Below are positions 1 to 8,041 of a stretch of DNA of 15,766 bases, one piece after another. This DNA comes from Candidatus Omnitrophota bacterium (GTDB lineage Bacteria > Omnitrophota > Omnitrophia > Omnitrophales > JACQLI01). The notes under the pieces were generated by a model that saw only the letters and a list, made by a program, of their open reading frames with translations, did no database searches and was not told the origin of the DNA. Position numbers and translations under genes: made by a program. Every line of letters begins with the position of its first letter. Position 1 is the stretch's first letter. The stretch is taken from NCBI GenBank assembly GCA_016204125.1, contig JACQLI010000084.1:1-15766 (forward strand), written 5' to 3'.

Positions 1-2337
1 ACCTTAGCGCGGAAGGCAGAAAAGAAAGGACTTCAAGTTTTTATTGTGACAGGAGACAAAGACGCTTTACAACTCGTGGATAAGAAGATTCGAATCTACA
101 ACACCCATAAGGAAGGCCTGATTTATGATGAGGCCAAAGTCACAGAACGTTTTGAGGGCCTTGGCCCCGACAAAGTGGTCGAGGTGATGGCTCTTATGGG
201 AGATTCTTCTGACAACATCCCAGGAGTTCCTGGTATCGGTGAGAAGACCGCCATCCGTCTCATCCGAGAATTCGGATCCGTGGAAGGCCTCTATAAACGA
301 ATCGATCACTTGAAACCAAAAACTCTTGCAGCAACTCTTCAAGAAAATGAACAGATTGCGCTTCTCTCTCGGGATCTTGCACAAATTGATGTCAATGTCC
401 CGATCGAAATGGATTGGGAAGCGATTCATTTAAAGCCTCCCGATGAGGAAAAGCTCGCCGAACTCTTTAAACGTTATGAATTCAAGACTCTTTTGAAAGA
501 CCTGACTCCAACGGGTGAGGCTAGAAGTGAGGCAAGACGCTACAACTTAGTGAAGGATGAAAAGGATCTCGCAAATTTTGTTAGGGAGCTTGAAAAAGTC
601 GATTTCTTTAGTTTTGATACGGAAACCACAGCTGCCGATCCCATGCGGGCTCACTTGGTTGGGATGAGTTTTTCTTGGAAACCTTACGAAGCTTTTTATA
701 TCCCCGTTTCTTCTGAACATCATGAAGGAAAAGGAATCCCTACCAGGCGGGCGCTTGAAGTCCTTAAGCCGATCCTCGAGGATCCTCAGCGCAAAAAGGC
801 GGGTCAGAACATCAAATATGATTGGGTGGTAATGCATCGTCACGGGATAACGATCCGAGGAGTTGAGTTTGACACGATGATCGCAAGCTACCTCATCAAC
901 CCTCTCAAGCTTAACCATAATCTGGATGACATTTCCTTCGAATTCTTAGGGGTTAAGAAAATTACGATGAATTCACTCCTTGAAAGAGACGGTGAGAAAA
1001 AACTCGAAACCATGGCGCAAGTTCCTCTTGAAAAGATCGCAGAGTATGCGTGCGAGGACGCGGATTGCGTTTTTCGTCTCGTCCCAATCCTTCAAGCTAA
1101 ACTTAAAGAGCATGACATCACGAATCTTTTTGAAAAAATGGAAATGCCTCTTTCAGAAGTCTTGGGGAAAATGGAGATGAATGGGGTGAAGATTAATCTT
1201 AAGTTTCTAGCTGAGCTTTCCGAAAAAATGGCTAAAGACCTCGCCCGCCTTACCCGCGACATATACAAGGAAGCAGGCGAAGAGTTCAATATCAATTCCA
1301 CCAAACAGCTTGGCGAAATCCTTTTTGTCAAAATGAAATTCCCTGTGATCAGGCGTACCAAAACAGGCTACTCCACGGATGTGAATGTTCTTGAAAAGCT
1401 GGCGCAGGATTACCCCTTGCCAAAACTTCTCCTTGAATACCGAGAAAAATCAAAGCTAAAGTCCACCTATTTTGATGCCCTGCCTGAAATGATCAATCCA
1501 GAAACAGGGCTGATTCACACTTCGTTTCATCAAACTACGACCGCAACAGGAAGACTTTCGAGCTCAGAGCCTAATCTTCAAAATATTCCCATCAAAACTG
1601 AAACGGGCCGAGAGATACGGAAGGCCTTTATCGCAAGGGCGAAGGATAGCAAAATTCTTTCTGCAGACTACTCCCAGATCGAGTTACGCATCCTCGCGCA
1701 TCTTTCTGAGGACGAAAATCTCACCCAAGCTTTTCTTGAAGACAAAGACATTCACCAATTTAGCGCCACACTTCTCTATGGCGTGAAGGAAGCGGATGTT
1801 ACGTGGGAGATGCGAAATGTGGCAAAAACCATTAATTTCAGTATCATTTATGGGAAAACAGCCTTTGGCTTATCCCAAGATCTTGGGATTCCGATTTCAG
1901 AAGCCGATAATTTCATCGAGGCTTATTTTCGCCGTTATCCGCGTGTTCGTGAGTATCTAGAAAGCCAAAAAGAAAAGGCCCGCTCGCAAGGTTATCTCAC
2001 GACCCTTTTTGGAAGGCGTTCTTATTTCCCAGACATCCAATCGAAGAACATACAACTTCGAAATTTTGCCGAGAGAGCAGCGATCAATGCACCGATCCAA
2101 GGCTCGGCCGCTGACTTGATTAAGATTGCAATGATCAAGATTCAAGAGAGTCTTGAGAAACATTCTTTGAAGAGCCTCATGATTATTCAAGTTCACGATG
2201 AACTTGTCTTCGACGTTCTTGAGAAAGAAAAAGAAACGGTGAGCGATCTTGTCCGCCAGGAAATGGAAAGGGCCGCGTCTCTTAAAGTTCCTTTGAAGGT
2301 GAAATTAACTATCGGTGAGAGCTGGTATAAAGAATAG
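1..2337 (+). CDS. polA: DNA polymerase I, 5'-truncated by the window edge
   Basis: Family A DNA polymerase for repair synthesis and Okazaki-fragment processing. The frame is open from base 1, so about the first 120 codons are missing by comparison with E. coli PolA. The GTG at 46 lies inside the 5'-nuclease domain and is not a real start. Seen in order (codons counted from base 1): the end of the 5'-nuclease domain with TGDKD (codon 19 on) and the helix-3-turn-helix stretch GDSSDNIPGVPGIG; a 3'-5' exonuclease domain with all acidic residues kept (D206 and E208 in FDTET, D274 in NIKYD, D355 in YACEDAD), so proofreading should be active; polymerase motif A (D556 in ADYSQIE), the O helix with K609, F613 and Y617, and motif C HDE (D733, E734). 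The Phe at the F762-equivalent position is the usual deoxy-sugar residue. The last 23 bases overlap coaE. Confidence 0.97.
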   Translation, partial: TLARKAEKKGLQVFIVTGDKDALQLVDKKIRIYNTHKEGLIYDEAKVTERFEGLGPDKVVEVMALMGDSSDNIPGVPGIGEKTAIRLIREFGSVEGLYKRIDHLKPKTLAATLQENEQIALLSRDLAQIDVNVPIEMDWEAIHLKPPDEEKLAELFKRYEFKTLLKDLTPTGEARSEARRYNLVKDEKDLANFVRELEKVDFFSFDTETTAADPMRAHLVGMSFSWKPYEAFYIPVSSEHHEGKGIPTRRALEVLKPILEDPQRKKAGQNIKYDWVVMHRHGITIRGVEFDTMIASYLINPLKLNHNLDDISFEFLGVKKITMNSLLERDGEKKLETMAQVPLEKIAEYACEDADCVFRLVPILQAKLKEHDITNLFEKMEMPLSEVLGKMEMNGVKINLKFLAELSEKMAKDLARLTRDIYKEAGEEFNINSTKQLGEILFVKMKFPVIRRTKTGYSTDVNVLEKLAQDYPLPKLLLEYREKSKLKSTYFDALPEMINPETGLIHTSFHQTTTATGRLSSSEPNLQNIPIKTETGREIRKAFIARAKDSKILSADYSQIELRILAHLSEDENLTQAFLEDKDIHQFSATLLYGVKEADVTWEMRNVAKTINFSIIYGKTAFGLSQDLGIPISEADNFIEAYFRRYPRVREYLESQKEKARSQGYLTTLFGRRSYFPDIQSKNIQLRNFAERAAINAPIQGSAADLIKIAMIKIQESLEKHSLKSLMIIQVHDELVFDVLEKEKETVSDLVRQEMERAASLKVPLKVKLTIGESWYKE

Positions 2338-2914
2338 AAAAAAATCTATTCTTGTCGGACTTACAGGCGGTTTCGGGACCGGCAAGACAACCGTGGCCCA
2401 ATTTTTCAGGAAAAAGGGAGCCGCGATTATCAACGCGGACAGGTTGGCTCATGAAGTTTTTAAAAAGAGGACGGCTGTTTATCGAAGGGTGAAGAGCCTT
2501 TTCCCAGAACTAAGGGGAGATTTGAACCGTAAGAAAGTTGCGAGAACTGTTTTTGAAAACACTCGGAAGAGAGAAGCTCTTGAAGCAATTGTTCACCCTC
2601 ACGTTTTTAGAAGGATCAAAGAAGAGGTTAGAAAGTCTCGAGGAAAGATAACGGTTGTTGAAGTTCCTCTTCTTTTTGAGAGCGGTTTTGACAGGGAGTG
2701 CGACAAGACAATCGTTGTAAAAGCCTCCAGGGAGAAGGTCTTTCAATGGTTACGTTCAAAGGGGTACTCGAAAGCGGAAGTTCGTGCGAGGTGGCTTACT
2801 CAGATGCCACTGGAAGGGAAGGCGAGGCGTGCGGATTACGTTATTGATAATTCCAAGGGTCTTCTTCAAACGAAGCACCAGGTAGAAAGTTTGTGGAAAA
2901 AGTTAAAAAGATAG
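2315..2914 (+). CDS. coaE: Dephospho-CoA kinase
   Basis: Catalyses the last step of coenzyme A synthesis, ATP-dependent phosphorylation of the 3'-hydroxyl of dephospho-CoA, in the cytosol. The 199 residues are the normal length. A P-loop GGFGTGKT lies at residues 18-25, followed by NADRLAHEVF (the acceptor-site Asp region), the CoaE signature PLLFE near the middle and ADYVIDN near the end. The GTG at 2315 is the only ATG/GTG/TTG in frame upstream of the P-loop. It lies inside the 3' end of polA, giving a 23-base overlap, so translation is probably coupled to polA. A possible ribosome site, GAAGGTG, sits about 12 bases upstream. The stop is 18 bases before rho. The family call is firm; the start is very likely. 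Confidence 0.95.
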   Translation: MRAGIKNRKKSILVGLTGGFGTGKTTVAQFFRKKGAAIINADRLAHEVFKKRTAVYRRVKSLFPELRGDLNRKKVARTVFENTRKREALEAIVHPHVFRRIKEEVRKSRGKITVVEVPLLFESGFDRECDKTIVVKASREKVFQWLRSKGYSKAEVRARWLTQMPLEGKARRADYVIDNSKGLLQTKHQVESLWKKLKR

Positions 2915-2921
2915 AAAGGAG
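2915..2921 (+). promoter_or_regulatory. Ribosome binding site of rho
   Basis: AAAGGAG directly after the coaE stop codon, 11 bases before the ATG at 2933. It is a strong match to the anti-Shine-Dalgarno sequence with slightly long spacing, and it supports that start for rho. Confidence 0.7.
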
Positions 2922-2932
2922 TTTAAAAGCGA

Positions 2933-4288
2933 ATGGTTAGAGATAAAAACAATAGACGAACTCAGACAGAGGATTCAGAAAAGAATTCTGCAAAGGTGGA
3001 GGCGCCTGTGGTCCGCATAGAGGGGCAGAAGGGGCTTGATGTGGCCAGCCTCAAGAAGATGAAGATTGGCGAGCTTCATACGTTAGGGCGCAAGTTCAAT
3101 GTCGAGTCCACAACGGGAATGAAGAAACAGGATTTGATTTTCAAAATCCTCGAAGCCCAAGCCAGGGAATCGGGCCTCATGTATGGGGAGGGGGTGCTCG
3201 AAATCCTTCAAGATGGCTTTGGGTTCCTCCGTTCACCCAACTACAACTACCTTCCTTCTCCTGACGACATTTACTGTTCGCCGTCTCAGATTCGGAGGTT
3301 CAATCTTCGGACAGGGGACACGGTCAGTGGTCAGATCCGTTCTCCCAAGGAAGGGGAGCGTTACTTTGCCCTCCTAAAGGTTGAAGCGGTCAATTACGAA
3401 GACCCTGAGGCGATTAAGGACAAGGTTCCTTTTGATAACCTCACACCGCTTTACCCGCAGGAGAAGCTCCGTCTTGAAACCGCTCCTGATGAAATTTCGA
3501 TGCGGGTCATGGATCTTCTCACTCCGATTGGAAAGGGACAGCGCGGTCTCATCGTCGCAGCTCCTTACAGTGGGAAAACCGTGCTCCTTCAGAAGATTGC
3601 GAATAGCGTGACGAGGAATCACCCTGAAGTTTACCTCATCGTTCTTCTCATCGATGAGCGACCTGAAGAAGTCACGGATATGCAAAGATCAGTCAAGGGC
3701 GAAGTCATCTCATCAACCTTTGACGAACCTGCAGAGCGGCATGTCCAAGTAGCCGAAATTGTGCTTGAGAAGGCCAAGCGGCTTGTCGAACACAAAAAAG
3801 ATGTGTTGATCCTTCTTGATTCGATCACGCGTCTTGCCAGAGCCCACAACACGGTCGTTCCTCACTCAGGGAAGATTCTCTCAGGCGGCGTGGATTCCAA
3901 CGCCCTCCACAAGCCGAAGCGATTTTTTGGCTCCGCCCGAAACATTGAAGAGGGGGGAAGCCTGACGATCATCGCAACAGCCCTTGTGGATACGGGTTCA
4001 CGAATGGACGACGTCATTTTTGAAGAATTCAAAGGAACGGGAAATATGGAGCTTCAGCTCGATCGGAATCTCTTCCAGCGCCGTATTTACCCAGCCATTG
4101 ACGTCAAGAAATCAAATACCCGAAAAGAGGAGCTTCTTCTTCCGCAAGATGAACTTCAGCGGATCTGGATTTTGCGCAAAGTCTTGAATGAGCTTAATCC
4201 AACCGAGGCGATGGAACTTCTCGTGGAAAGGCTTGCGAAGACGAAAAGCAACTCCGAATTTCTAGCCAACATGAACAAAGTCGAATAA
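2933..4288 (+). CDS. rho: Transcription termination factor Rho
   Basis: Hexameric RNA-dependent ATPase/helicase that releases transcripts. The 451 residues are a little longer than E. coli Rho (419), owing to a charged N-terminal tail of about 35 residues. Then come the Rho N-terminal helical domain (about 36-77), the cold-shock-like RNA-binding domain with DGFGFLRS at 94-101, and the RecA-like ATPase core. Walker A ends G214-K215-T216, Walker B is LLDS (D296), and LIDERPEEV, SGGVDSNALHKPKRFFG and EEFKGTGNMEL are all present. Unusual: the P-loop reads APYSGKT, with Tyr212 where E. coli has Lys181 (E. coli K184 and D265 both align at +31, which fixes the register). All other hallmark motifs look intact, so it should be an active Rho. 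It lies between coaE and rpmE with 18-base gaps on both sides. Confidence 0.97.
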   Translation: MVRDKNNRRTQTEDSEKNSAKVEAPVVRIEGQKGLDVASLKKMKIGELHTLGRKFNVESTTGMKKQDLIFKILEAQARESGLMYGEGVLEILQDGFGFLRSPNYNYLPSPDDIYCSPSQIRRFNLRTGDTVSGQIRSPKEGERYFALLKVEAVNYEDPEAIKDKVPFDNLTPLYPQEKLRLETAPDEISMRVMDLLTPIGKGQRGLIVAAPYSGKTVLLQKIANSVTRNHPEVYLIVLLIDERPEEVTDMQRSVKGEVISSTFDEPAERHVQVAEIVLEKAKRLVEHKKDVLILLDSITRLARAHNTVVPHSGKILSGGVDSNALHKPKRFFGSARNIEEGGSLTIIATALVDTGSRMDDVIFEEFKGTGNMELQLDRNLFQRRIYPAIDVKKSNTRKEELLLPQDELQRIWILRKVLNELNPTEAMELLVERLAKTKSNSEFLANMNKVE

Positions 4289-4306
4289 GGGAGGAACTAA
4301 AGTCTC

Positions 4307-4543
4307 ATGAAACAGGGAATTCATCCAGAGTACGGAGTCTCGATTATTCAATGTGCTTGCGGAAGCGTGATCGAAACACGTGGCACAAAACCCCGCATTT
4401 CGGTTGAAATTTGTTCAAGCTGCCACCCTTTCTTTACAGGAAGACAGAAGCTTGTCGACACAGCGGGTCGTATTGACCGCTTCCAAAAGAAGTATGCAGG
4501 CAAGATCACGAGTGGTAAGAAGGCCCGCAAGGCAAAGGCCTAA
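4307..4543 (+). CDS. rpmE: 50S ribosomal protein L31 (zinc-binding type)
   Basis: Small protein of the large ribosomal subunit, 78 residues. The N-terminus MKQGIHPEY and the block HPFFTGRQK are L31 hallmarks. Four cysteines (C16, C18, C36, C39) form the CxC...CxxC zinc set, so this is the zinc-containing paralogue rather than the cysteine-free YkgM/RpmE2 type. A strong ribosome site, AAGGGAGGA, lies at 4287-4295 and overlaps the rho stop codon. The C-terminus is basic (KKARKAKA), as expected for rRNA contact. It follows rho by 18 bases, a pairing also common in other phyla. It ends in TAA immediately before an inverted repeat that covers the prfA ribosome site. Confidence 0.96.
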   Translation: MKQGIHPEYGVSIIQCACGSVIETRGTKPRISVEICSSCHPFFTGRQKLVDTAGRIDRFQKKYAGKITSGKKARKAKA

Positions 4544-4560
4544 CCTCCAAGAAACGGAGG
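4544..4560 (+). promoter_or_regulatory. Inverted repeat pairing the prfA ribosome binding site
   Basis: CCTCC (4544-4548), a seven-base loop AAGAAAC, then GGAGG (4556-4560). The two arms are perfectly complementary, giving a five-pair all-G/C stem. The right arm is the prfA Shine-Dalgarno sequence, six bases before its GTG start; the left arm begins at the base after the rpmE TAA. The repeat is seen directly. That it folds and limits prfA translation unless ribosomes finishing rpmE open it is inference. Confidence 0.5.
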
Positions 4561-4566
4561 ATCTGC

Positions 4567-5655
4567 GTGCTTCCCCTGCCAAGACTCAAGAAGATTTTGC
4601 AAAGGGTCGAGGAGATTGAAAATCTCCTGTCCGATGGTGAAGTCGTCCGAGATTCTTCCCGCACTCAAGCCCTCACCAAGGAATTAGGAAGCCTCACCAG
4701 CATTGCCCAGCCTTTCCGAGAGTACCTCAAAATCCAAAAAGAAATTGAAGAGGCAGATTCCCTTCTCAAAGAGTCTCAAGCAGGTTCAGAACTGGCCCAC
4801 CTTTATCAGGAGGAAAAAGAGAGACTCCTCAAAAAGGAGGAGGTACTCAAAGAGACGATTGAGGCACGTCTTCTCAAAGAAGCTGACCGAGATGCGGCCA
4901 GAAACGCTATTGTCGAAATTCGAGCAGGCACAGGAGGAGAAGAAGCAGCACTATTCTCAAGCGATCTTTTTCGAATGTATTCCCGATATGCTCAGACTCA
5001 TGGACTCGCAATTGAGGTCATGAATAGCAATCCAACAGGCAAAGGCGGATTTAAAGAAATCATTTTTGGAGTTTCAGGGCCAGGCGCCTTTCAGCGCTTC
5101 CGCTATGAAAGCGGGACCCACCGAGTCCAGCGTGTCCCCGAAACGGAGGCAAGTGGACGCATACATACTTCTGCCGTTACGGTTGCCGTATTGCCTGAAG
5201 CGGAAGAAGTAGAGATTCAAATCAACCCAACCGATCTCAGGATCGACACCTTTCGATCCTCTGGACCTGGCGGTCAACACGTGAACAAAACTGATTCAGC
5301 CGTTCGCATTACCCATGTTCCAACAGGGCTTGTGGTAGCATGTCAGGATGAAAAATCACAACACAAGAACAAGACAAAAGCGATGCGAATTTTAAGGACA
5401 CGGCTTTTAGATCGAAAGCGATTGGAACAGGAACAAGTGATTCAGGCGGCTCGAAAGAAACATATTGGGACGGGGGATCGGTCAGAGAAGATACGAACTT
5501 ATAATTTTCCTGATAGGAGAGTGACCGACCATCGGATCGGTTTGACTTTGCATAACCTCGATGATATTTTAAACGGTCATATCGATGAATTTGTCGAGGC
5601 CCTAGAAAAGGAAGCACGGACCCGTCGTATGGCCGGAGGCGCCGATGAAAACTGA
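4567..5655 (+). CDS. prfA: Peptide chain release factor 1
   Basis: RF1 recognises UAA and UAG stop codons and triggers peptide release on the ribosome. The 362 residues are the usual length (E. coli 360). The stop-codon-reading tripeptide is of the RF1 PxT type (P191-E192-T193, in VPETEASGRIHTS), not the SPF of RF2. The catalytic GGQ is at 235-237 in SSGPGGQHVN, and QDEKSQHKNK and NFPDRRVTDHR also fit. The GTG start at 4567 is favoured because GGAGG sits six bases upstream and the encoded N-terminal helix matches RF1. That ribosome site can pair with CCTCC just upstream. The last 11 bases overlap prmC, whose product methylates the Gln of this GGQ. Confidence 0.97.
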   Translation: MLPLPRLKKILQRVEEIENLLSDGEVVRDSSRTQALTKELGSLTSIAQPFREYLKIQKEIEEADSLLKESQAGSELAHLYQEEKERLLKKEEVLKETIEARLLKEADRDAARNAIVEIRAGTGGEEAALFSSDLFRMYSRYAQTHGLAIEVMNSNPTGKGGFKEIIFGVSGPGAFQRFRYESGTHRVQRVPETEASGRIHTSAVTVAVLPEAEEVEIQINPTDLRIDTFRSSGPGGQHVNKTDSAVRITHVPTGLVVACQDEKSQHKNKTKAMRILRTRLLDRKRLEQEQVIQAARKKHIGTGDRSEKIRTYNFPDRRVTDHRIGLTLHNLDDILNGHIDEFVEALEKEARTRRMAGGADEN

Positions 5656-6523
5656 AGTTTCGACAGGCGTCTCAGAAAGCTTAAGCGAGTGGCTTTCTTG
5701 GGGAATGAGTGAGCTTTCATTCCTCAGCGAGCGCGAAGCCAGGCGGGAATGTGAAGAAATTCTCGAAACCCTTCTAGGAATTTCTCGAATCGAGCTTTAC
5801 CTCACTCGAGAGGTCGATCGTCTCCTGTTTCCTCAATTTTCTCAGTGGATTGAGGCAAGGAAAAAACGGATCCCCTTGGCCTATCTTTTGCGGAAAGCCT
5901 ACTTCTGGGGGGAGCTTTTTGAAATGGAGGATGGAGTTTTGATTCCCCGTCCTGAAACAGAAGTGATGATCGACTCTTTTCTGAAGAAAAGTGGGTTTTC
6001 AAGACAAGACTCGTTTTCTTTTTTGGATCTTGGCACGGGTTCAGGAAATATTGCGATCATCATAGCCAAGCTTTTCCCGCGGGCTCGAGGGCTGGCAACC
6101 GATATTTCCGAGCAGGCACTTTCTCTCGCACAACGGAATGCAGGGCGACTAAAGATAGAAAGAAAAAGACTTCATTTTCTCCAGGCGGATCTTTTTTCAG
6201 GTTTCGGAAAGGTGAATTTCGACGTGATTTTTTCAAATCCTCCTTACGTGTCTTCAGATGACTGGTGCGAACTTGAGCCTGAGGTGAAGAAAGAACCTTG
6301 GCTTGCCCTCAATGGAGGTCAGGACGGCCTCGATTTTTACAGGCGGATTTTTGATCATTTTTCTTTTCTTAAACGAGGTGGAAGTCTCTGGCTTGAAGTG
6401 GGGATAGATGAATCAGGCATTGTCCGTTCTCTATTTGAAAAGAAGGACTTCGCTAGGACCCAGATTTTTAAGGACTTAAACAAAATCGATCGGGTTGTTA
6501 CAGGTCTAGGTTTCAATGGATAA
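5645..6523 (+). CDS. prmC: Peptide chain release factor N5-glutamine methyltransferase
   Basis: PrmC (HemK) transfers a methyl group from S-adenosylmethionine to the Gln of the GGQ motif in release factors. The 292 residues comprise an N-terminal helical domain (about 1-90), a linker with IPRPETE, and a Rossmann methyltransferase domain. The SAM loop DLGTGSG is at 128-134, the ribose-binding acidic position is D153 in ATDIS, and the catalytic NPPY is at 198-201. The NGGQDGLDFYRRI segment is also typical. The ATG at 5645 overlaps the end of prfA by 11 bases, a common arrangement of enzyme and substrate gene. Its end overlaps murA by 8 bases, so translation of all three may be coupled. Confidence 0.96.
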   Translation: MKTEVSTGVSESLSEWLSWGMSELSFLSEREARRECEEILETLLGISRIELYLTREVDRLLFPQFSQWIEARKKRIPLAYLLRKAYFWGELFEMEDGVLIPRPETEVMIDSFLKKSGFSRQDSFSFLDLGTGSGNIAIIIAKLFPRARGLATDISEQALSLAQRNAGRLKIERKRLHFLQADLFSGFGKVNFDVIFSNPPYVSSDDWCELEPEVKKEPWLALNGGQDGLDFYRRIFDHFSFLKRGGSLWLEVGIDESGIVRSLFEKKDFARTQIFKDLNKIDRVVTGLGFNG

Positions 6524-7781
6524 AATTGTTATTGAAGGTGGAAGAAAATTGAAAGGGGAAGTGACCGTCTCGGGAGCTAAGAACTCCACCCTTCCCATTA
6601 TGGCCGCCTCTCTTTTGACAGATGAGGAATCGATCATCGAAAATGTGCCCAATCTCAAGGACATTACAACAATGGTCAAACTTCTCCATTCGCTCGGCGC
6701 CAAGGCTTCCTACGAAAATGGAACGCTGACTGTAAAGCCTGGTAAGAATCTCAAGCCCGTAGCTCCTTATAAGCTTGTGAGCACCATGCGGGCTTCGGTC
6801 TGTGTCCTTGGGCCGCTTCTTGCACGGGAAGGTTACGCTGAAGTCTCACTTCCTGGCGGATGCGTGATCGGTGCAAGACCCATTGATCTTCATTTGAAAG
6901 GGCTTGGAGCGCTAGGAGCTGATATTGAGATTCAACACGGTTACATTGTCGCAAAGGTAAAGCGTCAACTTCGAGGAAACGATATTTTCCTGGGAGGAAA
7001 TTTTGGCTCCTCTGTTCTCGCTACCGCGAATGTGATGATGGCGGCAATGCTCGCCTCAGGAAAAACCTACATCCAGAACGCAGCTTGTGAACCCGAGGTG
7101 GTCGACCTCGCTCAGTTTTTGAAAAAAATGGGAGCGAAGATCCAAGGAGAGGGGTCTCCTCAGATTGAAATTGAGGGAGTTAAACATTTGAGAGGGGCAA
7201 GGCACTCTATCATTCCCGATCGGATTGAAACAGGTACTTACATGGTTGCCGCAGCAGTGACGGGAGGAGATGTTCTCATAAAGAAAACCGCGCCTGAACA
7301 TCAAAATGCATTGATGGACAGACTCGCTCAAAGCGGAGTTCGGATCGAAAGAGGGAAGGATACGATTAGGGTAAGACGAAACGGTCGACTTCGGGCAGTG
7401 GACGTGACAACACTTCCTTACCCCGGATTCCCAACGGATCTTCAAGCACAAATGATGGCCCTTATGGCGATTACGCCAGGTATCAGCGTCATCACAGAGA
7501 AGATTTACCCCGATCGCTTTATCCATGTCGCAGAACTTAACCGTATGGGTTCTCGCATCTTTTTGGAGGGAAATAGCGCCATTGTACATGGCGTCAAGAG
7601 GTTGAGCGGCGCACCTGTAACGGCATCTGATCTTCGCGCAAGCGCGGCTCTTGTTTTAGCGGGTCTTGTGGCAGAAGGCCAGACCGAGGTTCACCGAGTC
7701 TATCATCTTGATCGAGGGTATGAAAAGATCGAAGACAAGTTATCCAGATTAGGAGCTCGTATCTGGAGAGCAAAAGAATAA
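6516..7781 (+). CDS. murA: UDP-N-acetylglucosamine 1-carboxyvinyltransferase
   Basis: Transfers enolpyruvate from PEP to UDP-GlcNAc, the first committed step of peptidoglycan synthesis, in the cytosol. The 421 residues are normal length (E. coli 419). K22-N23 sit in SGAKNSTLP; the PEP-binding Cys is C116 in PGGCVIGARP; D308 lies in FPTDLQAQ; R374 lies in DLRAS; and HLDRGYEKIEDK is near the C-terminus. Because the active-site residue is Cys rather than Asp, the enzyme is expected to be fosfomycin-sensitive. The ATG lies in the last 8 bases of prmC. Its presence implies a peptidoglycan-making organism. Its position between prmC and rpsP matches, from memory, the prfA-prmC-murA order of some Deltaproteobacteria. 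Confidence 0.97.
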   Translation: MDKIVIEGGRKLKGEVTVSGAKNSTLPIMAASLLTDEESIIENVPNLKDITTMVKLLHSLGAKASYENGTLTVKPGKNLKPVAPYKLVSTMRASVCVLGPLLAREGYAEVSLPGGCVIGARPIDLHLKGLGALGADIEIQHGYIVAKVKRQLRGNDIFLGGNFGSSVLATANVMMAAMLASGKTYIQNAACEPEVVDLAQFLKKMGAKIQGEGSPQIEIEGVKHLRGARHSIIPDRIETGTYMVAAAVTGGDVLIKKTAPEHQNALMDRLAQSGVRIERGKDTIRVRRNGRLRAVDVTTLPYPGFPTDLQAQMMALMAITPGISVITEKIYPDRFIHVAELNRMGSRIFLEGNSAIVHGVKRLSGAPVTASDLRASAALVLAGLVAEGQTEVHRVYHLDRGYEKIEDKLSRLGARIWRAKE

Positions 7782-7783
7782 GA

Positions 7784-7789
7784 AAGGAG
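7784..7789 (+). promoter_or_regulatory. Ribosome binding site of rpsP, fixing a TTG start
   Basis: AAGGAG, eight bases before the TTG at 7798. It decides the non-ATG start of rpsP. A weak A/T-only pairing, AAGAAA (7780-7785) with TTTCTT (7794-7799), would leave the GGAG core in the loop; it is probably incidental. Confidence 0.65.
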
Positions 7790-7797
7790 AAATTTTC

Positions 7798-8037
7798 TTG
7801 GCACTTACCGTCCGATTGAAACAAGTAGGAAAGAAGAACCGAAAGCAGTGGCAGATTGTGGTGGCTGACAAAAGAACAGCTCGTAACAGCCGACTGATCG
7901 ACGAATTAGGCTCTTACGATTCTCTTGTGAATCCTCCGCAAGTGAAGGTCAACATGGAACGTTACACAAAATGGATTGAAAAAGGAGCCGTGCCTTCTAA
8001 GACCGTGGAAGATTTGGTGAAAAAAGAAAAGAAGTAG
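7798..8037 (+). CDS. rpsP: 30S ribosomal protein S16
   Basis: Small-subunit assembly protein, 79 residues, close to E. coli S16 (82). The N-terminus ALTVRLKQVGKKN, then IVVADKRTARNSR, ELGSYD and the W-I-E-K-GA-PS segment are the S16 pattern. The start is TTG at 7798, supported by AAGGAG eight bases upstream and by exact agreement with the family N-terminus. Only four bases separate it from trmD. The usual rpsP-rimM-trmD order is broken, since no rimM lies between them, and ffh, which often precedes rpsP, is replaced by murA. Confidence 0.95.
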   Translation: MALTVRLKQVGKKNRKQWQIVVADKRTARNSRLIDELGSYDSLVNPPQVKVNMERYTKWIEKGAVPSKTVEDLVKKEKK

Positions 8038-8041
8038 GCCT

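Noticed and set aside
2338..2344. Seven-A run at the polA/coaE junction as a slippage site
   Set aside because: Runs of seven A or T also occur in trmD and are common at this base composition. The coaE frame reads through without any shift.
6846..6890. Possible fosfomycin-resistant MurA (Asp at the active site)
   Set aside because: The codon at 6861 is TGC, so the normal Cys116 is present.
7056..7589. 177-codon open frame on the - strand
   Set aside because: Lies wholly inside murA, whose active-site motifs continue through it. The reverse translation shows no recognisable motif.
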